Positions 12,701-26,600 of a stretch of 64,000 nucleotides of DNA are shown here, piece after piece. Location: assembly GCA_942159475.1 (NCBI GenBank), contig OW804094.1:10051555-10115554 (forward strand). The letters run 5' to 3'. Position 1 is the stretch's first letter. Each line of letters starts with the position of its first letter. This DNA comes from Sthenelais limicola (lineage: Eukaryota > Annelida > Polychaeta > Phyllodocida > Sigalionidae). Under the pieces are notes generated by a model. The model saw only the letters and a program-made list of their open reading frames with translations, was not told where the DNA came from and searched no databases. The translations under genes and the position numbers were made by a program.

Positions 12701-15191
12701 CTAGTAATTATCCACTCAAAAAAACTTTTTTTTCAAAAATAAGAATATCAAACCTAAAATATAGAAATACTTAGTAGCTGTCCTGATGTTTACCAACATT
12801 GGACTCCGCTTGATCTCATCTTTTCAAATATGATGATATCTCAACATGAATTTTGTTGTGCCTAATGACTCATTTTCCTGAAACACATCATATTTGGTTA
12901 TGGTCTTACCTCCTTGGTGGGGGCCACAACCAGGATTAGGAAGTATACTTCCTGACTGGTGCGCCCAAGATTGGCTGGAGTCCGGAGTCGGGCGATGGCG
13001 ACATGGCGTTTGGTTAGGGTAGGCATCGTACATCTAGAAATACATCAATACTCAATATTACAGAGAATAGATAATTGTAAATTCCCATGTTTGGTTAGGG
13101 TAGGCATCGTACATCTAGAAATAGATCAATACTCAATATTACAGAGAATAGATAATTGTAAATTCCCATGTTTGGTTAGGGTAGGCATCGTACATCTAGA
13201 AATAGATCAATACTCAATATTACAGAGAATAGATAATTGTAAATTCCCATGTTTGGTTAGGGTAGGCATCGTACATCTAGAAATAGATCAATATTCAATA
13301 TTACAGAGAATAGATAATTGTAAATTCCCATGTTTGGTTAGGGTAGGCATCGTACATCTAGAAATAGATCAATACTCAATATTACAGAGAATAGATAATT
13401 GTAAATTCTCATGCATTGTGCCAAAGATATGGCCTCACTTCCATGCAATCTCCTATATGGGTCAGATTTTAAGAAAATGTACAATTCACCTTTACCAATC
13501 GTCTCAAATAACCCACATTTAAGACTAAAATGAGCTTCAAAACATAGTTTAACACAGCTAAACAGATACTTTAAATCAACACGATACCAAATATACCCAG
13601 ATATACCCGGTACTCATCATTTTTCAGCCTAATTTTGCAAATTTCCTAAATGTGTAGAGCTGACAATTGTACATTTTCTGAAAATCTTCCCATATATGTT
13701 TTAACAGGAAATTTTAAGTGCAGTGACCAATTGAGATACATGAAACAGTATGCCATATAATGGGTCTGACTTTTAAGGAAACAATCGAACGTCCGGAGAC
13801 TAGGAGGACTATTGAGAGAAGGAAATGCCTTAAATCCGCAACAGGAATCTGGTATTTCCATGTGTGAAAGACCCTCATTTGCTCGTATATTCACTTCCTC
13901 ATTGGCCTGGGGTATAGGCAGAGTGACTATTTTTAGCAATAGAAAATGCTGACCAATGAGAGGGCCGGATGGGATAATGCCGGCTCAGCGTTTTTTCTAC
14001 AGAGGTAAGTGGGATAACAAATGTCCAAAACCCTAATAACTAACGTTACGGACTCAAACTGGGTCCGATAACTATTATCGATGCCTATTTGGAATATTTA
14101 GAATTCATGGACTATTTTCATTAATTTCTCTCAAATTATTCTCAATTGGAAATAAATAGATATATGGGTCAGATTTTCAGAAAATGTACAATTGGCCTTC
14201 ATCAATCTTCTCAAATAACCCAAATTTCAGACGAAAATAACGTTAAAAACACAGTTCAACCTAACCAAACTGATTGCTAGAATCACTGCAATGCCAAATA
14301 TACTCGAATTTACCTAGTATTGACCAAATTTCAGCTTAATTTAGCAGAATTTACTAATTGTGTACAGCTGCCAATTGTACATTTTCTGAAAATCTGACCC
14401 ATATACGAAGGTTTTTGTTCATGTTTTGGGTTTACTAGATCCCCCTATCTCCCTTATCTCTACCACTAATACTAGGCCGGGCACATCGGAATGATAAGAT
14501 TAGAAGATGAAGCTCGTTAATATCAGACTAAGTAGTAACCGGAGGGCAGGCAGAGATGAAAGTACGGATGGGAAACTGGGCGATTGGGTGGTACACAGGG
14601 ATTCTTAGCTTCAAAGGTACATCGGGAGACGAATGGAGGGAGGGAGTGTGTGTGTATGGGTCAGATTTTCAGATAATGTACAATTCACCTTCACCGATCC
14701 TCTCAAATAACCCACATTTAAGACAGAAATAAAGTTCAAAATACAGTTCAACCTAGCCAAACAGATAGCTAGAATCACTGCAATGCCGAATATACTCGAA
14801 TGTACCTAGTATTGACCAAATTGCAGCCTAATTTAGCTGTTTACAGCTGCCATTTGTACATATTCTGAAAATCTGACCCGTATGTGTAGGGGGGGGGGGG
14901 GATAGATGGAAGGTAGGTGGGTGATTGCAGTGAAGTATAACAGCAGGAAGGAATAGCAATGGAAAGAAAGAAGAAGATGATGAGAGAGAGGGAGGAAAAA
15001 ACAAAGGGACGGGAGGGAAAAGAGGGGGAGGCAGATGAGAAAGGAGAGGGGGAGAGAGAGGGGGAGAGAGAGAGGAGAAAGAGAGAAAGGAGAGAGGGAG
15101 AGAGAGGAGGGAGAAAGGAGAGGGTAGAGAGAGTAGAGAAAAAGGAGAGAGGAGAGAGAGAGTGAGAGAGGAGAGAGAGGAGAGAAAGGAG

Positions 15192-15249
<58 letters not shown>

Positions 15250-18200
15250 GATGGGAGGGAAAGGAGGGAAGTGAAAAAGTAAGTGGGGATAAGAAAGGAA
15301 TGAGTGACTGAAGGTAAAAGGAAAAGTGTGACAGATAGGAGACAGTAGGATAAAACATTAGAAAAGGGAAGGAGACAAGCAAGAGAATGAAATATGCCAA
15401 ACGAAGAGAGGTGTGGTGGAGAAAGGACAAAATACGATGGCAACTGGAGGAGGAATAACAAGGGCAGGTATGAGAAAGACAAGGGGGGAGGGCAATGATG
15501 AGATAAAGGGGGATAGAGTAGGGATACAGATACTGTGGGACACACAGAGAGAATCACAGATAACCTGGATATCAATAGCCAATCGCAGGCCATATCAGAT
15601 GTCACATGACCTATAGATGAGCTCTAGCAAAGACTCACTCACCGACTGTCCCTGCCCCTAGTGAGATCTGTTGAAACTACTGTTAAAACTGCAGCTAAGG
15701 CCAAAAAAAAAATAGGTGTGTTTCCGATTTATCTGGCTGAAAACTAGGTAGGGGGGGTGGATTTTTTTATTTTTTTTGTTAATTTTTTTTGTTTGGAAAC
15801 CAGCTCCCAGGAACTGAGAAAAATGTCTTTTTCATAACAATAGTTGTTTTGAACATGGGAAATGTGCTTTTTGAGTTTCAGGTTAGCAAAACACATTTTC
15901 CTGCTTTTATAAGCTATTTTGTCAAAAAATGCAAAAAAAGTAAGATATGATGGGGAAAAAATCAGATATGGTAAAACAAATTTTAGGTAGGGTAAGGTTT
16001 TTCTAGGTAGGGGTGGGGGTAAATCGGAAACACACCTATTTTTTTTTTGGCCTAACGTAAGTCAAAACTGAACATTTTCTACTTTTTGTTCTGTTCCTTA
16101 AAGTCATTACACCAAATTTCTGGAGGATTTTGTCCAGTAGTTATTGCTAGAGGGCTTCTAAAACGTCCTCATTTGTATTGGGAGGACCCGCCTCAGTCAT
16201 TTGTTATGATGACTTCACTTATTATCGCTCACCGGCGGCAGTTTTCTCTCGACGGTTAGACTCCAAATACCAACAGCGTAATATTAATAAATCCAGTCCT
16301 ACAAGTCATAACATGAGTGAATCTGGTAAGATGTGTTTTGTTGTAATAGCTGAGAAAGCAGCTTTAAATGGGTCGGAGGCTCAAGGGTGTAACGAACTTG
16401 TCCTATCTAGCCATGAACAAATGATACACTGTAATTTAGAGATCAGTCATGAAATTAATCTCAACGCCTTGTTTTGTTGTTTATTGTTTGCATATAATTA
16501 TAGAATCCTTGTACAAAATGACTGATTCTCTGCATCCTAAATAGAGAATGTAGAAAAAATATGGTCTTTTCACATTAAGATCAGTAGTATATTTTTAAAA
16601 TGTTAAAGTTGCAATAAGACCAAAAACCCTTTTGCCTGCCCAGATGGGTTTGAGAAGGGTATTTTATTTCTTTTAGATGTACATTATTTGAATCCAACGT
16701 TTCAGCGATGTTGTGATGCCTTCTTCAGGGATTGTCTATGTCTCTGAATTCGTGAGGAATATTAATAATGTGTATGATTGAAATTAGACCGTTGTCAAGG
16801 ACACATTGTCGTTACCATATGTGATGTGTTTCAGGAGAATGAGTCATAAGTCGGGAAAATTGGTTTTTGAGATATCATCATATTTGGAAAGATGAGATCA
16901 AGCCGATTCCAATGAATGTAAACATTAAGGACATCTAATAACAACTTTTATCCTTTTAGTTAGATACTTTTACTTTTGAAAACAATTTCCGATATTTCTA
17001 GGTGGATAATTACCAGTAAAGTAGCTAAATATGCTCAATAGGATGATCTAAGTAACGCACTGATATAATTGATAAACAGTCTTGAATTTTGGTGAATGTA
17101 TTCATACAACCACAAGGGCTAGACACTCCAAAGACGAAGATATTCCAACAAAGAGATCTTGTAAGTAAACAACTTTGAAAAACACCAATTTTGCGACTTG
17201 TGACTCATTTTCCTAAAACACATCACATATTTTAAAATATCTTACTTATAATGAACTTTCTATCGAGGAAATATGGAAATATGTCAAATACACATGGTAC
17301 CGGATTTCAGATGATTGGCCACTGATAAATACGGCACAACTATAGATTAAATTGGGCCAATGCCAATAGTCAATCCAGCACCCACAACTTCTACTGTGAA
17401 ATTTGCAACTGTTCTTGTCAAAAGGATGTTTGACGAAATGACTTTGTACAAATGACTTTGTATTTTTATACAATTCATTTGTAATGTGATTGCTCTTGCT
17501 GATTCTCAATGTTTAAGAGTAACCATAATAATAACAATATGATTAATAATAATGATGAGATGGTCTCATTATTTGAGAGTAAATCACTGCCTCACAGCCA
17601 GTCAGGCTCTCAGCCAATAACAATAAATTCTTAATTACCATGAACTTCAAAACATCACGAAACACCAGTTAAAAGAGTTTTATATCTTTGACACATCTGC
17701 TGGTGTGATTAGTCTATGGCTACAGCCAGGCAACCATCCTAGAGCCGTATGTGTGAGTATTCTTGCAACAGGCTTCATATGTGATCCGTTTCATTAAAAT
17801 GAGTCATACGTCGCAAAATATGGATTTTGAGATATCACCATATTTGAAAAGAGGAGATCAAGGTGATTCCAATGAATGTAAACGTTAAGGACATCTAATA
17901 AGTACTTTTATCTTACCTATTATGTTAGATATTTTTATTTATTTTTGAAAAAAAAGTTTGCAATATTTCTGGGTGGATAATTACCAGTAAAGTAGCTAAA
18001 TATACTAAGTAACGCACTGATATAATTGATAAACAGTCAACAAGGACTAGAGACTCCAAAGATATTTCAACAAAGAGATCTGGTAAGTAAACGACTTTGA
18101 AAAACACCAATTTTTAGACTTGTGACTCATTTTCCTGAAACACATCACATATTGAGAGGTTTGCCGCCATATGTTTTGGGTGGATGTTGAAATAAACGTT

Positions 18201-20665
18201 CTTCATTAAAGCACTACTCTCAGTTAACATCGGTCAACAACTGAACATTTTCTACTTCTTGTTTCATTCTTTTCCAACTCATCTAAAAGTCATTTGAGCA
18301 AAGTTTTGGAGGATTTTGTCCAATTGTTTTTGCTAGCCCTGACTAGTCACAATTACCACGCGATTCAGCATTGTTTCATGCAGTAGGTGCCGAGGATGTG
18401 GTATAGCCATATGTATGCGCATTCGTTTGCTCGGACAATAAGTTTTAACTTAATACTTCTTTGGGGACGTTGAAATATATTTTTTGTATTAATCGGAGTA
18501 TTGATTTTGACTATTGTAGGTCGCCCTGGCTCTTGACAATGAGCGTTTACGGCTTCCTGACAAGATTAAATACGCTGTCACAATCAGCTAGTGTATCAGC
18601 ATTATTTCATGCAGTAGATACTGAGAATGTTATACAATGCAAGTATTGCCCTAGCAGCCGGTTTTAATCCGTTATTCCTTATTGGGGTAATGTTGAATAA
18701 TGTCCCTTTCTTATAAGGATAGGCAGTAATAGTTTACAAGTTTTGTAATAGGGGGGTTGCATGTGCCACTGCGCATGCCTGTACAGTGCATCATGGGATG
18801 GATTCTTTTGAAATCTGACATACAAATATTTGGCATGATTTTGATCGAAAATGGCAAGAATGTCTTCACCAATATCAGAGCTTGTATTAATGATCTCTAA
18901 AAACCAAATGCATGATGGGAAAGATGGAGACGTGTGTCATGGAATCATGTATAATACAAAAATATTGATTTTAGAGCATTGAAAAATAGGCCATGCTGAA
19001 CATGATATGTTTTCAATAGATTTTAGACGGTACCATTAGTCCCATAATTCCATGTGAATCAAGATTCAAAATGGCGGCTATGCTAGTCCCCTATTAGATA
19101 ACATTGTATTTCTTTAAATTCTCATCTGACTACACCAGCTCTAAATACCGTTATTATTTTTATATTAGGGAGGTTCCGCAAGCAAACATCTCAATTACGT
19201 AACCATATCAATATCTTTTTTGTGAATTAAGTCATATTTTTATATAAACAAAATAAATTGTCAAATGCTGGCCATTATATATATAACTGACATTCCTGGC
19301 ATTCCATGAGAGTCAAATACATGATGCATTCCTCATTATAATTCTTTTGTCGGATTTATATCAGATAGTGTATTTATTTATTTTTAATAAATTTTATTGA
19401 CAAAGTTTCACAGAGTGATAGTTCTCATTCGTCTCATTCGTCATTTATGATTTTCACAATTTAAAAGCCAGCATGGATCGTTAACTCAGAGTAAAGGCAA
19501 TTTTCAAATTTGATTTTTCCAAATTGGACATTTTACAAAAAAAATAAAACAGGCATGCAATAAATAATGATTGATAAAAAAGAAATAGAACATTTACTTA
19601 CAGAACACATATCCATGATTGGTCGTAATCGATGCAACCGTTGTAGGTTATACACGTACCCTGGATGGTTTTGGCCAGTTTGTGAACTAGAAAAAGGACA
19701 GAGGCAAAAGATTAACATCTTATACGATAAAGCACTCATCATTTAAATTCCAATACTACATTTGGATCAGATTTTCAGAAAAATGTACAATTCACCTTCA
19801 CCAATCCTTTCAAATAACCCAAATTTAAGTAAAAAGTGGCGTTCAAAATGCAGTTTAACAGAATGAAAGAGATATTTTTAATCAATACAATGCCAAAGAT
19901 ACTCTGATATAGCAATTATTTATAGTTTTTCTGTCTAATTTAACAGAAGTTACCACATTTGTAGATCTGCCAATTGTACATTTTCTTAAAATCTGACCCA
20001 TTTACTGCTGACCATCTATAGGGAGAGCAAGAGAGAGTCAACAAGTCAAGGGAGTGTTTCTACATGTGGGTTGTTTACTGAGGTGCGAATCAAGACATAT
20101 AAGGTAGGGAGATCCGTTAATACATACTTATTCCATATTAGGCAATGCTGGGATAAACATGTGTTATAGTACTTTATAGGTTACAAAATGATGGGGAGGG
20201 AGAATTGAGAGAAATTGAGGGCGGGGGAGAAGGAAAGGGGAACAGAGGGGAGAGATATGGTAGAAAGAAGACATTGGAAGGGCGGCTGAGGGGAACTTGT
20301 TTAAAAAATGGTTGGGTGGGTAGAGTGAGAGAACATGAAAGCATGTAGATAGATATATACAAACATGTTGCATATAGATGGATCGGAAAAGGGGACAATA
20401 GGAAGGTAACGAGTAAGTGAGGGAACATGATGAAAACGATGTCCAAGGCGAAAAAAGAAAGATACGAGGCAAGGCCAGGGGGGGAGGTGTTTTTATTAAC
20501 ATTACATCAAGATCAATTGCTTAATGACAGACGTTTTTATATTAAATAGATTTATGTCATCTTTCCTACCTACTAATTATTCAATGGGATGAGTAGTAAA
20601 GACAGAGGAGGAGATAAAAATAGACAGACGGATAGGAAATACAGAGACAGAGAGGGAGAGATAGA

Positions 20666-20697
<32 letters not shown>

Positions 20698-23600
20698 GAC
20701 AGAGAGGGAGGGAGGGAGGGAGAGAGAGACAGAGAGGGAGACGGAGAAGCAGAGAGAGGGATGCAGAGAGAGACAGAGACTGAGAGTGGCAGAGAGAGAC
20801 AGTGACAGAGAGAGAGGGAGAGACAGACAGAGACTGAGAGACAAACAAACAGACAGACAAACAGACAGGGACCTACACCCAGCATCCAACCTGGCATACT
20901 GGAGGTGGTAGCAGCAGGAGGAGGAAGAGTAGGAGCAGGAGGAGGAAGAGTTCTTGTTTCCACATAGGAATTTAATGGGAAGTGCAGGAGAGCGAGGAAC
21001 TCATCAGTGGTTCCCATGGCAACAATCCCGACATAAACCTGGCCGTGGTTATCTCTTACATGGGCCGCCATATTTGGACTGGAGGAGAGAGAGGAGAGGA
21101 GAGGAGAGAGGAGGGACGAGTGGTGCAGCCGCCCAACCATTCACTAAAATGCCAACCGTGCACCATTCAAGCAATCGTAGCTTTTACACATCCCACTCAA
21201 GGCCTTGTTTGTGTCACTGGCATATCATTCGTCACTTATCACTGTTGTTATTATTAGAGAGGTTCAGCAAGTATACGTAAACGTAAACGTATCCGTATCT
21301 CTGATATAAAAGGTTCAACATGGTGGGAAAAACGTAACGTTAAATGTCAAGAAAAGTGTTTCATCTCGCAATTTATTTTTTATACGTGAACATGCAAAAA
21401 TTGACAAAAACGATACGGATACGGGAACGTAACTGAGATAAGTTTGCTTGCGGAACCTTCCTAATATGGATGACTAGCTGTTCAATCGTCAATTTTGAGA
21501 TATACGCAGAATTGAGTGAATGTTGGTATAAAAAGAAAGGTAGGGATAGTTGGGTTGATATTTATCAAACCGGATTATTACCTTTGCTACAAAAATTATT
21601 CCATTCTGTTCATGAAACCTTTACTCGTCATTGCTATGATTATTTTATGGAAGATTGTAGAAATGAATAGTTTGCCTACAAAAAGGCGCTAACACAGGGA
21701 TAGATCGAGGAATCGATACACGAGACGAATGAGCGAATAGAGAAATTTAAATGGATAGCATTGAATGAGATAACGTAATTATCTGAGTGAAAGGATTCTA
21801 AATAGGAGAAAATAAATAAGGCTTTCTAGAGTTGAGCAAGTGACCATGTTTAGAAACATGGATAAAAAGACTATATAAGTCGCGTAATGGGAAGAGAAAT
21901 GCTTATGTGGCATATATATGTGTACTTCATGGGTGGTAATAGGTAAAAAGGTGTGTGTGTGTGGGGGGGGGGGGGGGGGGTGGAGGGGGAAGGGTGGAAG
22001 GGGGGAAACAGGGATAGCAGAGCAGTAAAAAGAAGGGATGAAGAAATGGCGAAGAGAATGGAAAGGAGAGGGGAGAGATGAAGGTAGGTGGAAAAGGCAA
22101 GGGATTGAGGAAAACGGTAAAGGGGGATAGAAAGGAGTGTGTGTGTGTGGGGGGGGGGGGAGGGGAGGGGATAGAGAGGATGGGAAAGAGAAGACAGACA
22201 TGAAATGTGATGTGTTCCAGGAAAATGAGTCACAAGTTGCAATCATTATATTTTCCAAAGTGATTTTTTCACAAGATGTCTTTGTTGGAATGTTCTGATT
22301 TTCGTTTAGCGCATTAAGGTATATGAATGCATGTACGAAATCTCAAGAAATGTATTAAATATATCCTTACGTTTCGAAGGTCATCCTATAGAGTACATTT
22401 AAGTACTTTACTGATAATTGCCCACTCAGAAATATTACGAACTTTAATCAAACATAAATATATTAGACAAAGTATAGAAATACTTATTAGATGTCCTTAA
22501 TGTTTACTATCATTGGAATTGGCTTGATCTCATCTTTTCAAATTATATATGATGGTATCTCAAAATCCATTTGTTTGCGACTTGTGACTCATTTCCCTGT
22601 AACACATCACACATAGGGCATACACTGGGACATGTGTTAACACAAAACGAAGTACAGGTCCCTCCCACGCCTCTGGAACTCTCACTGCTGTGACAGTGAA
22701 GTTAACATGGGAAAAGGTCCCTTGTTACCTCGCTGCTCTTCACCACAAAGTGAATTCACATACAAAAGTCATAAATGATATAAACAAAACTTCAACATGA
22801 CGAATTTAACATCCAGCTTACGTCAGGTAAAATGACTCAGCCAGGACTAGTTCACATAGAGTCCCACAGGTAGAGTTTAACATACATATAATACTAGTAA
22901 TACAATTTGACAGTTGACCTACGCTATGGCACAGGAATACTCGACTTTAAGGGCGAGGCAACCAATATATATACAATGAAATATGATTATTAATTCTTAT
23001 ATTTTAAGATTTTCCTGAATATAAAAAAGTGATATCGAAATTTCGATGAAAACAACTTCATCCTTTATTCTCAGTTATTTGCTAGGTTTGGTTAAATTCA
23101 ATTAATTGCAAATGATGTTTGTACATATTTTGGTGCTCCGACCCAGATAAAAAGAGGGAAATATTTCAGTCCAGTATCTAAAACAGTGCCTACTCCGCTA
23201 TACACATATGCACACCTAGTTGACTGCATAATTGCAATGATAATTATGTCCAATCATAAAGACAGGAATAAGAATAGGACCACTATAGCAAGTACATCAT
23301 TTTTGAGTATATCAATAAAATTCTAAAAATGGAAGCGAAAGTATAAAATGTTGGACATCTTAGAATCGGTGACAAAGACAATATTCAGATTCAACAGGAA
23401 AATATTTAGCGGTCTTAAGGCCCTAGTCCACTAAACCGATTCTCGTGCGATTTTGCGTCACAGAGGACCCTTTTCCACTTAATTATGTGAGAATCGCGTG
23501 AGAATCGGCTTAGTGGATAAGAGCCTTTACTATGTTTTTTGCTTAATTCCCACATCCCAAATATACATATTTTGCAGGCCAGATCCACCTCCATTAAAAG

Positions 23601-26600
23601 ACCCTTAAATTCTCGTATATACCTCAAAGCCACTCCGTAATCCATCCCACAGTATGGAAGCACTTGAGCCTAGACCTAAATATGGGATGGTAACAATGTA
23701 ATGTGCCCACTCCAGTCATTGGCCTTCTCAAAAAGACACGTATGTGTGCCGTTAACGGCGCTATTTATGAAGGAAGGCAAATTCTGCAGAGGGTAGGAAA
23801 CTCGCTTGTTTCCTATTGAGGGAATTAAGCAATGAATATATAGAGTTTATACTAAAGCCAGCTGAACTGTTCATGAAGCTGAATCCTACATGGCATATAT
23901 ACGCTATTCTAGCGATGGGTGGCAAGAAATTAATGTATAAAATATAACATAAAGAGGGAACTACACTGGTTGCGGTAAGCTCTGCGGTAAGCCTTGCGAT
24001 GGTTTGTGCAGGTTCTGTAGGTGGTGAGGAATGATGAGGTCCTATCTACAGTGTTCACTGGCCATGTAGGCAGGACCTCGCCACTCCTCACCATCACAGC
24101 ACCATCACAAGTCTTACCGCAGAGCGACCGCAGAGCTTACGCAGCCAGTGGAGTCCCCTCTTTATACTGCAGGGGGAAGCCAGCTAAGCACTACATAACA
24201 TGCAGGCTAGTCTAACGCGGCTATACAGACATGTTCATACCCAAGTCACGTTGTGAATGGGGACTTTAAATATCACATTATCAATCAATTATGTCTGTAT
24301 TTCTGCGCCTAGTTTGGCTATGATGGTTGTTCTGATACAGCCAAGGTATGATGGCAATAGAGGGTGTCCCACACCACATGTGCATCACTTTATAGGGATG
24401 TATAGGTTGCAACTACCTTACAAGTATTCACTGTTAAACTCCAAACTCCTTTACAGCTCATCGCATGCTTAAACGGTGGTCTCCACTGGCTGTGGTAAGC
24501 TCTGCGGTAAGCTCTGTGGTAAGCCTTGCGATGGTGTGTGCTGGTTCTGTAGGTGGTGAGGAATGACGAGGTCCTTGCCTCCATGGTCAGTGAACGATGT
24601 AGGCATGACCTCGCCACTCCTCAACAACACAGCACCATCGCAAGGCTTACCACAGAGCAGCCAGTGGAGACTACCCTATATACAAGCGGTTCAGCCACTG
24701 TTGACATCTTTGGCGATGAGCTAGTTGATAAGAATTCTACACCTTCATGGGGGAATGGGGGAAGCAATGGCTGGTTACCAGAGGCTACATACTACAGATT
24801 TATTTTGGACAATTTGCCAATTTGGCGATGAGCTTATCGATAAGAATTTTGTAAAATTCTTACTGTAACTGCTGCTACAAGGCTTGTTCGGGTCTACAGT
24901 CTAGGCTCAAAGATGAGAGAGTCTCTTCAACCTGAGACCAAAATATTATTAAAATTCCATTAGGACACCTAGTCTTGGGCCAGGAAACCTATTAGCGCAG
25001 TAGGCGTCCAATCACTGACATCCCAATCTTATCTGAGAGGCTTTGAGCCTAGACTGTCCAAATAAATTTGCAAACAGGTTTGCTATGTCCTAGAAGCTTA
25101 CAGTACATGTTGACATGCCCCTCATGAATGAAAGGTGCATTAAATGATCTAATATATAATGTAAATACACAGATACATGAACGGGTATGTGTGTATAGAG
25201 TAGAAGATGCTGAACTTACAGTCTTCTATATGGTGAGAAAGGAAGATAGAAAGCAGAGAAAGTTTCAATATAACACATGAGGCACAATGTGTCCAAGTTG
25301 AGTTACAAGCCCTTGCGATCTTATTGCCACTTTTGTGCCATATTTGTAAGCACAGCAAACCACGTTTAGGTATTTAGAAGTAGTTATTTTATCATTGAAT
25401 GAGCAATGAGTTTCTTTTCAAATGTTTCTTATCGTGAACTGAAGAACCAAATAGGAAATTGATAATGATTTGCAATGAGGTCACAAGTATTTTATAATTT
25501 CGAGTATGATCCGGGTGAACCACAGGTGGTGTGATCCACAAATCAGTCGATAAACACTGCCTTGGATTAAAGACCACTGATGTCAATTAACAGATAGTCC
25601 ATATATTGCAGTATAAGCTGACAAAGGAAAAATGCAGAGTCATCATCATTTAGGTGGAAGGAACGGATTCCATGTATCCCCATGAACAAACGTTACCACA
25701 TCAATAATACATCTATAAACACATCAAGTTACCTGGTTGTGCTTTAGCTACAAATGCTGTAATTTTTGTAATTTTTTTTTTTTTAAAACATAGCAACATT
25801 ATTTCATCAATCCTGCCAACTAGGCTTCAACATTTCTAACACTCTCGCGCAAACGACCTTCTATATTCAAGCTACTTTTATTTTTTATTACAAGGACTTT
25901 GTTGACTTGCATTTTGTTTATTTTTTGTAGGTTTAATATGAATATAAGTTTGGTGGAGAACCCAAATGTTTCTGGTTGGCTGGAGTTGCTAGGAGAAGGA
26001 TATATACTGCAGGCCCTTCGCGCTTTTGGACTGAAGAAATTCAAGGCTTTTCAAGGCCTTTTCAGGCCCATTGAAGTGATTTTCTAGGCCAATATCAGTG
26101 AATTTAGAACCTAGATGACAGGACCTGGGGGTTGTAGTTATTGTTCTTCATATGCCATTGATTTCTTTAACAAGTTTTATATTCATATTTTATATCAATC
26201 ACCGTTTTTCAACTACTTTATGAGTCACTCTGTGGAAGGTGTACAGTGTACAGTAAGAAATGGCCATTTAATGGATTCCAATAGGATTCAAGGTTTTCCA
26301 GGCTATTCAAGGCCTTGAATTTATTTTTCCAATTTCAAGGCTTTTCAAAGTCCTACAGAGACCCTGTACTGTGATTGTCTACTGGATATTGGGATCTGAG
26401 CAGCGATGTTGGCAAGACATTCGCTTAAACTAACCAACTAAACATTTGGCCACATAGGTGCTACTTCCATCTGTATCCACCTGGTGTGCTATATATTAAA
26501 GGATTAATGACCGACATTGAGGGGCTGGTGATGCACTGTTTGGCGTAGCTGAGGGAATATACACAAACAGTGCACCAGCAGGCCCGAAATGGAGGTTATT

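Noticed and set aside
12959..13522. A plus-strand open frame with five 27-residue repeats
   Set aside because: It is antisense to E6 and the 81-bp splice-site repeat; the open frame follows from the 81-bp period.
13646..13939. A 97-codon minus-strand open frame
   Set aside because: It starts in unique sequence and ends in a family A element; no splice sites or similarity.
14828..15605. Ser/Leu/Pro-rich open frames on the minus strand
   Set aside because: Translation of GA-rich low-complexity DNA; the same applies to 20164-20860, 21779-22258, 43844-44592 and 63474-63927.
16178..16525. A 115-codon plus-strand open frame
   Set aside because: It lies in a family F MITE and its flank, with no recognisable protein.
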